DNA of 64,000 nucleotides from an uncultured Maribacter sp. Lineage in GTDB: Bacteria; Bacteroidota; Bacteroidia; Flavobacteriales; Flavobacteriaceae. Positions 60,414-64,000 of this stretch are shown one piece after another (position 1 is the first letter of the stretch; every line of letters begins with the position of its first letter). The translations under genes and the position numbers were made by a program. The stretch spans positions 1 to 64,000 of the forward strand of contig NZ_CANMDU010000001.1 in NCBI RefSeq assembly GCF_947496775.1, given 5' to 3'. The notes under the pieces are model-generated. The model worked only from the letters and a program-made list of their open reading frames with translations. It ran no database searches and had not been told where the DNA came from.

Positions 60414-61526
60414 TTATGAGAACATATCCTTCACTTTTTCGAAGAAAGATTTATCAGATTTTTCGGGCTTAGGCTCAAAATTATCATTGTCCCTCATACG
60501 CTCAAAAAACTCTCTTTGCTCTTTATTTAATTCTTTGGGAGTCCAAACATTTACATGTACTAATAAGTCTCCGCTTCCATATCCATTAATACTAGATATA
60601 CCTTTACCTCGCAAACGTAATATCTTTCCAGATTGAATGCCAGATTCTAATTTTATACGTACCTGCCCTCCTACGGCATCAATCTCTTTTGATGTTCCTA
60701 AAACAGCCTCCGATATACTTATATACAAATCGTAATGTAAATTATCTCCTTCTCTTTTTAGAGTAGCATGATCTTCTGTTTCTATAGCCACTAATAAATC
60801 CCCAGAGACACCATTACCTGGAGCTTCGTTACCCTTACCAGGAACTTTTAGTTGCATTCCTTCTTCTACACCTGCAGGAATATTTATAGATACCGTTTCT
60901 TCTTCTACTTTTAATCCTTGCGCATCAGCATCACTAGGTCTTTTATCAATAATCTGCCCGCTCCCTCCACAACTACTACACGCTGCTGAAGTTTGCATTC
61001 TACCTAAGATTGTATTTTGTATTTTAGTTACTTGTCCTCGACCGCCACAAGTACCACATGTTTTATAGGTAACTCCTGATGCTTGTTTTTTTCTACGAAC
61101 CTTTACTTTTTTCTCTACTCCATTGGCTATTTCTTCCAAAGTTAGTTTTACGCGAATTCTTAAGTTACTTCCTTTAACTCTACGCTGACCTCCGCCACCT
61201 CCGAAGCCTCCGAAACCACCTCCGCCAAATATGTCTCCAAACTGACTAAAGATATCATCCATATTCATACCTCCGCCGAAGCCTCCGCCTCCGCCAGCTC
61301 CGCCTTCAAAAGCAGCATGCCCGAACTGGTCATATCTTGCTTTTTTATCCGCATTACTTAAAACCTCATATGCTTCAGCAGATTTTTTGAATAACTCTTC
61401 CGCTTTTGCGTCTCCAGGATTTTTATCTGGGTGATGTTGAACCGCTTTTTTTCGATATGCTTTTTTTATCTCTGCAGCTGTGGCATTCTTGCTAATACCT
61501 AATATGTCATAATAATCTTCTTTCAT
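60414..61526 (-). CDS. dnaJ: Chaperone DnaJ, flavobacterial form with half a zinc module
   Basis: Hsp40 co-chaperone of DnaK. The J domain (1-68) has HPD at 32-34, followed by a Gly/Phe-rich linker (about 75-113). The Cys-rich part has only two of the four canonical CxxCxGxG motifs: CGTCGGRG (157-164) and CSSCGGSG (183-190). The C-terminal substrate domains are complete to [11 protein letters not shown]. At 370 residues the length is usual. E. coli DnaJ uses motifs 1 and 4 for one zinc and 2 and 3 for the other; positions here match 2 and 3. It follows grpE by 9 bp. Confidence 0.97.
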   Translation of the reverse strand: MKEDYYDILGISKNATAAEIKKAYRKKAVQHHPDKNPGDAKAEELFKKSAEAYEVLSNADKKARYDQFGHAAFEGGAGGGGGFGGGMNMDDIFSQFGDIFGGGGFGGFGGGGGQRRVKGSNLRIRVKLTLEEIANGVEKKVKVRRKKQASGVTYKTCGTCGGRGQVTKIQNTILGRMQTSAACSSCGGSGQIIDKRPSDADAQGLKVEEETVSINIPAGVEEGMQLKVPGKGNEAPGNGVSGDLLVAIETEDHATLKREGDNLHYDLYISISEAVLGTSKEIDAVGGQVRIKLESGIQSGKILRLRGKGISSINGYGSGDLLVHVNVWTPKELNKEQREFFERMRDNDNFEPKPEKSDKSFFEKVKDMFS

Positions 61527-61535
61527 ACCTAGTTT

Positions 61536-62087
61536 TTAGTTACCCACAACCACTTTCGGATGGCGTATTATTTTTTCTCCAAGGATAAACCCTTTCTCTA
61601 TTACATCAATAATTTTGCCTTTTAATTTTTTATTAGGAGCAGGAATCTGTGTGATAGCTTCATGCATTTCAGCATCAAAAGCATCTCCTTGCTTTACTTC
61701 CATAACGTTTAACCCTTTAGATTTAAGCGTTTCTTTTAATTTACCATTAATAAGCTCTACCCCTTTAAAAGACTCTTTATCTTCTGATTTAGACAATTCG
61801 TTTAATGCCCTATCAAAATCATCTAAAACCGGCAATAAAGAAACTAAAACTTCTTGACCTGCTGTTTTAAACAAATCCATTCTCTCCTTTGAAGTTCTTT
61901 TTTTATAATTCTCAAATTCAGCAAAAAGACGTAAAAATTTATCTTTTTCTTTTGCTAAATCCTCTTTTAATTGCTCCTCGACAGACACCTCTTCTTGCTC
62001 TACAGAAACCTCTTCTGTCTCCACTGTATTTTCTTGTGCTTCAGAAACAGAGTTTTCTAACTCTTCTTCTTTATTTTTATCACTCAT
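61536..62087 (-). CDS. grpE: Nucleotide exchange factor GrpE
   Basis: The 183-residue protein has an acidic, disordered N-terminus (about 1-35). A long coiled coil follows (about 35-90; KEDLAKEKDKFLRLFAEFENYKKRT). The C-terminal four-helix and beta part has VLDDFDRALNEL and the end motif KGFILGEKIIRHPKVVV. It releases ADP from DnaK. dnaK is not in the window. It forms an operon with dnaJ, under a promoter with a shared heat-shock motif. Confidence 0.97.
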   Translation of the reverse strand: MSDKNKEEELENSVSEAQENTVETEEVSVEQEEVSVEEQLKEDLAKEKDKFLRLFAEFENYKKRTSKERMDLFKTAGQEVLVSLLPVLDDFDRALNELSKSEDKESFKGVELINGKLKETLKSKGLNVMEVKQGDAFDAEMHEAITQIPAPNKKLKGKIIDVIEKGFILGEKIIRHPKVVVGN

Positions 62088-62121
62088 TTTTTAAGTCACT
62101 TTTTATTTACCAAATTTGAAA

Positions 62122-62163
62122 TGGCAAAAGTACTGCCAATTCTTTAAAAATGTCAAAATGTCA
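62122..62163 (-). promoter_or_regulatory. grpE-dnaJ promoter with TGNCA elements
   Basis: TACTTTTG (62125-62132, minus) is an exact -7 match, 37 nt before the ATG. Its -33 region is TTGACA (62151-62156) with 18 nt between. On the minus strand TGACA-TTT-TGACA fills 62151-62163. TGGCA-N7-TGCCA lies at 62122-62138, and this second part also fits the GG-N10-GC spacing of a sigma-54 promoter. The three readings overlap and cannot be separated by eye. Confidence 0.55.
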
Positions 62164-62248
62164 CGCAACTTTATAAAACATAAAATTAAATAAAGATTTT
62201 ACATCGGAGAAATTTGCTCAAAAACCCTCACACAAGGAGTTTTTAATT

Positions 62249-63190
62249 CTATTTTTTATTATGTGTAGATACAATAGAAACTCTATCGCACAAGTCTTTA
62301 AGAGCTAAACGTATATTCGGAAACAGAAACACAAAACCTTCTTCTTCTATTTTTTTACTACTAACCCTCTGACTTGCAAATAAGAGATAAGACATTTTAC
62401 CTAAAATTAAACGCATAATAATTACTGGTATATTTGGTAAAAATAAAGGGCGATCTACTGCTTTTGCTATTTCTCTTACCATTTTTGTATTAGTTACTGG
62501 ATTAGGTCCTACACCATTAAAAATACCTTCTAAATTGTTTTCCATTACAAACAAAAACATTCTTGCTACATCTTTAACATGAATCCAAGATTGCCATTGC
62601 GCTCCATTACCAAAGGCTGCCCCAAGATAATGCTGTATTGGTTTTAGTAATTTTGGTAATGCACCTTTTTTTTCGGACAAAACTAATCCTATTCTTATTT
62701 TAGATAATGCAAAATTAAACGTTTTAAAAGCATCTATTTCTTGTTCCCAGGCACGTACAACATCTCCCAAAAAACTGGAATCAACTTCCTTTTCATCTTC
62801 CGTATAGTAATTTGATAAAGAATTAGGGTAAATACCTATTGCAGATGCAGAAATGAAAGAAGAAATTTCTCCTCCACCAAATTGTTGCAGTCCATTACGC
62901 AGCGTTTTTAAGGAATTAATTCTACTGTCTAGAATTTGTCTTTTATTTTCAGGTGTCCACCTGGTAGCTATAGAACTTCCCGCTAAGTTTATAATAGATG
63001 TTACTCCTAGAAAACATTTTACATCTATTTCCCCTTTGGAGGGGTTCCAATAAAAACCTCGACATTCTTTTGTACTTTCAATTTTATCTCTAGAAGTAGT
63101 TAAATAATGTACCAAAAAGTTCTTAGAAAGACAGCATTCTACAATCTCTCTACCAACCAAACCCGTAGCTCCTGTTATTAGGACTTTCAT
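62249..63190 (-). CDS. TIGR01777 family NAD-dependent epimerase-like protein (YfcH-like)
   Basis: The 313-residue protein has the Rossmann start MKVLITGATGLVGREIV. It shows the TIGR01777 hallmarks RWTPENKRQILDSRINS and FISASAIGIYP, then WQSWIHVKDVARMFLFVMEN and NGVGPNPVTNTKMVREIAKA. Substrates are unknown. The -7 box TATCTTTG ends only 4 nt before the ATG, so the transcript may be leaderless. It stands between grpE and mnmD; the gap on the mnmD side has 118 bp with no other feature. Confidence 0.92.
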   Translation of the reverse strand: MKVLITGATGLVGREIVECCLSKNFLVHYLTTSRDKIESTKECRGFYWNPSKGEIDVKCFLGVTSIINLAGSSIATRWTPENKRQILDSRINSLKTLRNGLQQFGGGEISSFISASAIGIYPNSLSNYYTEDEKEVDSSFLGDVVRAWEQEIDAFKTFNFALSKIRIGLVLSEKKGALPKLLKPIQHYLGAAFGNGAQWQSWIHVKDVARMFLFVMENNLEGIFNGVGPNPVTNTKMVREIAKAVDRPLFLPNIPVIIMRLILGKMSYLLFASQRVSSKKIEEEGFVFLFPNIRLALKDLCDRVSIVSTHNKK

Positions 63191-63194
63191 TCCT

Positions 63195-63202
63195 CAAAGA
63201 TA
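63195..63202 (-). promoter_or_regulatory. TIGR01777 gene promoter -7 element (TATCTTTG)
   Basis: Exact TAnnTTTG match on the minus strand with AGGA between it and the ATG, so transcription should start at or next to the initiation codon. Confidence 0.68.
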
Positions 63203-63308
63203 TAGGTTTTAATCCCTAATGAATATAGTTTTACAACCCTTTTAACAATAGATGTTAACTCATTGTTAGAAAACAAATAACTTCCTTCGCTTTTTAACTT
63301 TTTAGAGC

Positions 63309-63977
63309 TTAAATTCGGCTTTTATAACCTCTCAACATTTCTCTTTTCCCGGGAGGGCCAGGCAATCTTTCAACAATAAAACCAACAGCTTGCATTGCTC
63401 TACGCACACTTCCTTTTGCAGAATAAGTAACTAAGTATGCCTCTTCTTTTAATGCCAAGAACATAATTTTAAAAATTTCCTCCGTCCACAATTCTGGTTG
63501 TACACGAGCTCCAAAAGCATCAAAATAAATTAAATCAAAAGCATTATTATCTTCTATTTCTCTAAAATCTTTTTGTTCTTTTTTTAGCCTAAATTTTTCT
63601 GTAATCTTATTTTCATTCTCCCAAGTAACTGCATGCATTTTATGAAAAATATTTGAAAAGGCTTCCGCTTTTAACTCAGTTAAATAATTTAAAGAGCTTA
63701 ATTCTTCCGAAGATACAGGATAAGCTTCTATTCCTTTATAATCAATAGTTAAATTTTGTTTTTCAGCCTCCATACAGGTAATTAAAGCATTTAACCCCGT
63801 ACCAAAACCAATCTCTAAAATAGATAGATGCGTATTAGAAAATAGAGACAGCCCATGTTTTATAAAAACGTGATACGCCTCCTGTATTGCTCCGTGTTTG
63901 GAATGATATTGTTCATTCCATTCTGGTATATGAATGGTTTTAGAACCATCCGCTGTAGTAATTATTTCTCTCTTCAC
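63309..63977 (-). CDS. mnmD: tRNA 5-methylaminomethyl-2-thiouridine methyltransferase (MnmD)
   Basis: The 222-residue SAM-dependent enzyme corresponds to the methyltransferase half of MnmC: KHGLSLFSNTHLSILEIGFGTGLNALI, then FDLIYFDAFGARVQPELW and LVTYSAKGSVRRAMQAVGFIVERLPGPPGKREMLRG. It completes mnm5s2U34 at the tRNA wobble base. The FAD oxidase half of MnmC is absent, as in several Bacteria. It starts with GTG at 63977; an in-frame stop 12 nt upstream shows the start cannot lie much earlier, and the ATG overlapping the GTG is out of frame. The gene is complete, and the promoter lies outside the window. Confidence 0.93.
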   Translation of the reverse strand: MKREIITTADGSKTIHIPEWNEQYHSKHGAIQEAYHVFIKHGLSLFSNTHLSILEIGFGTGLNALITCMEAEKQNLTIDYKGIEAYPVSSEELSSLNYLTELKAEAFSNIFHKMHAVTWENENKITEKFRLKKEQKDFREIEDNNAFDLIYFDAFGARVQPELWTEEIFKIMFLALKEEAYLVTYSAKGSVRRAMQAVGFIVERLPGPPGKREMLRGYKSRI

Positions 63978-64000
63978 ATTATTTTTTTAATAATACTCCT

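Noticed and set aside
1-64000. CRISPR, tRNA, rRNA, insertion sequence or prophage
   Set aside because: No regularly spaced direct repeats, no T-loop-like GGTTCGAATCC in intergenic DNA, no transposase or integrase gene and no terminal repeats seen.

Overview
This window is AT-rich (roughly one third G+C) chromosomal DNA of a member of the Bacteroidota, almost certainly a (probably marine) Flavobacteriaceae. The evidence is type IX secretion system (T9SS) proteins with type B sorting domains, a PorP/SprF protein, a PorE-like OmpA protein, DUF3276, a cyclophilin-FKBP fusion, a flavobacterial DnaJ with half a zinc module, and repeated exact matches to the Bacteroidota -7 promoter element TAnnTTTG at the expected place before genes. 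No rRNA, tRNA, CRISPR array, insertion sequence or prophage was seen.

Layout. 1-4.7 kb: the 3' end of a large Ca-binding-repeat T9SS adhesin, then a PorP/SprF-like outer-membrane protein and a TPR/PD40/OmpA (PorE-like) protein, followed by a palindromic repeat. 5-9 kb: heme A synthase, a pRiA4b ORF-3-like protein, a nucleoid-associated protein and, on the other strand, a conserved protein with protein-kinase-like motifs. 9-16 kb: two secreted surface proteins flanking an ABC exporter, and a periplasmic M48 peptidase. 16-26 kb: housekeeping genes (uvrB, hsp20, sucC, a Lon-substrate-binding-domain protein, lysA, a periplasmic thioredoxin, guaB). 26-33 kb: a minus-strand putative iron/heme acquisition locus (DUF4856 lipoprotein, imelysin, HTTM membrane protein, TonB-dependent receptor, haem-binding protein, small membrane protein). 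33-36 kb: HMG-CoA lyase and a LysE exporter, a decayed Dabb-family pseudogene, and pyrD. 37-44.8 kb: pepT, a YdeI/DUF1801 protein, a phospholipase-D lipoprotein, the yajC-DUF1573-nusB operon, an ABC exporter and DUF3276. 44.8-54 kb: an M14 peptidase, csaA, redox enzymes, a bacillithiol-transferase-like protein, a cold shock gene, two tandem tiny membrane proteins, a PPIase fusion, an M28 peptidase and PPK2. 54-64 kb: an NtrC-like regulator without an HTH, an outer-membrane barrel protein, an MscS channel, an ABC-2 exporter pair, dnaJ-grpE, a TIGR01777 epimerase and mnmD.

How the parts fit. The T9SS genes and the secreted proteins carrying sorting domains form the cell-surface theme. The 26-33 kb block looks like one transport system with internal terminators and promoters that would grade expression. 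hsp20 and grpE-dnaJ share a TGNCA-N3-TGNCA motif upstream, a candidate heat-shock control site. The points most worth a second look are the tandem 28/27-residue membrane peptides, the kinase-like flavobacterial protein, the shared heat-shock motif, the Dabb pseudogene, the iron locus with an HTTM (gamma-carboxylase-like) protein, and the 100-bp palindromic element after the PorE-like gene.
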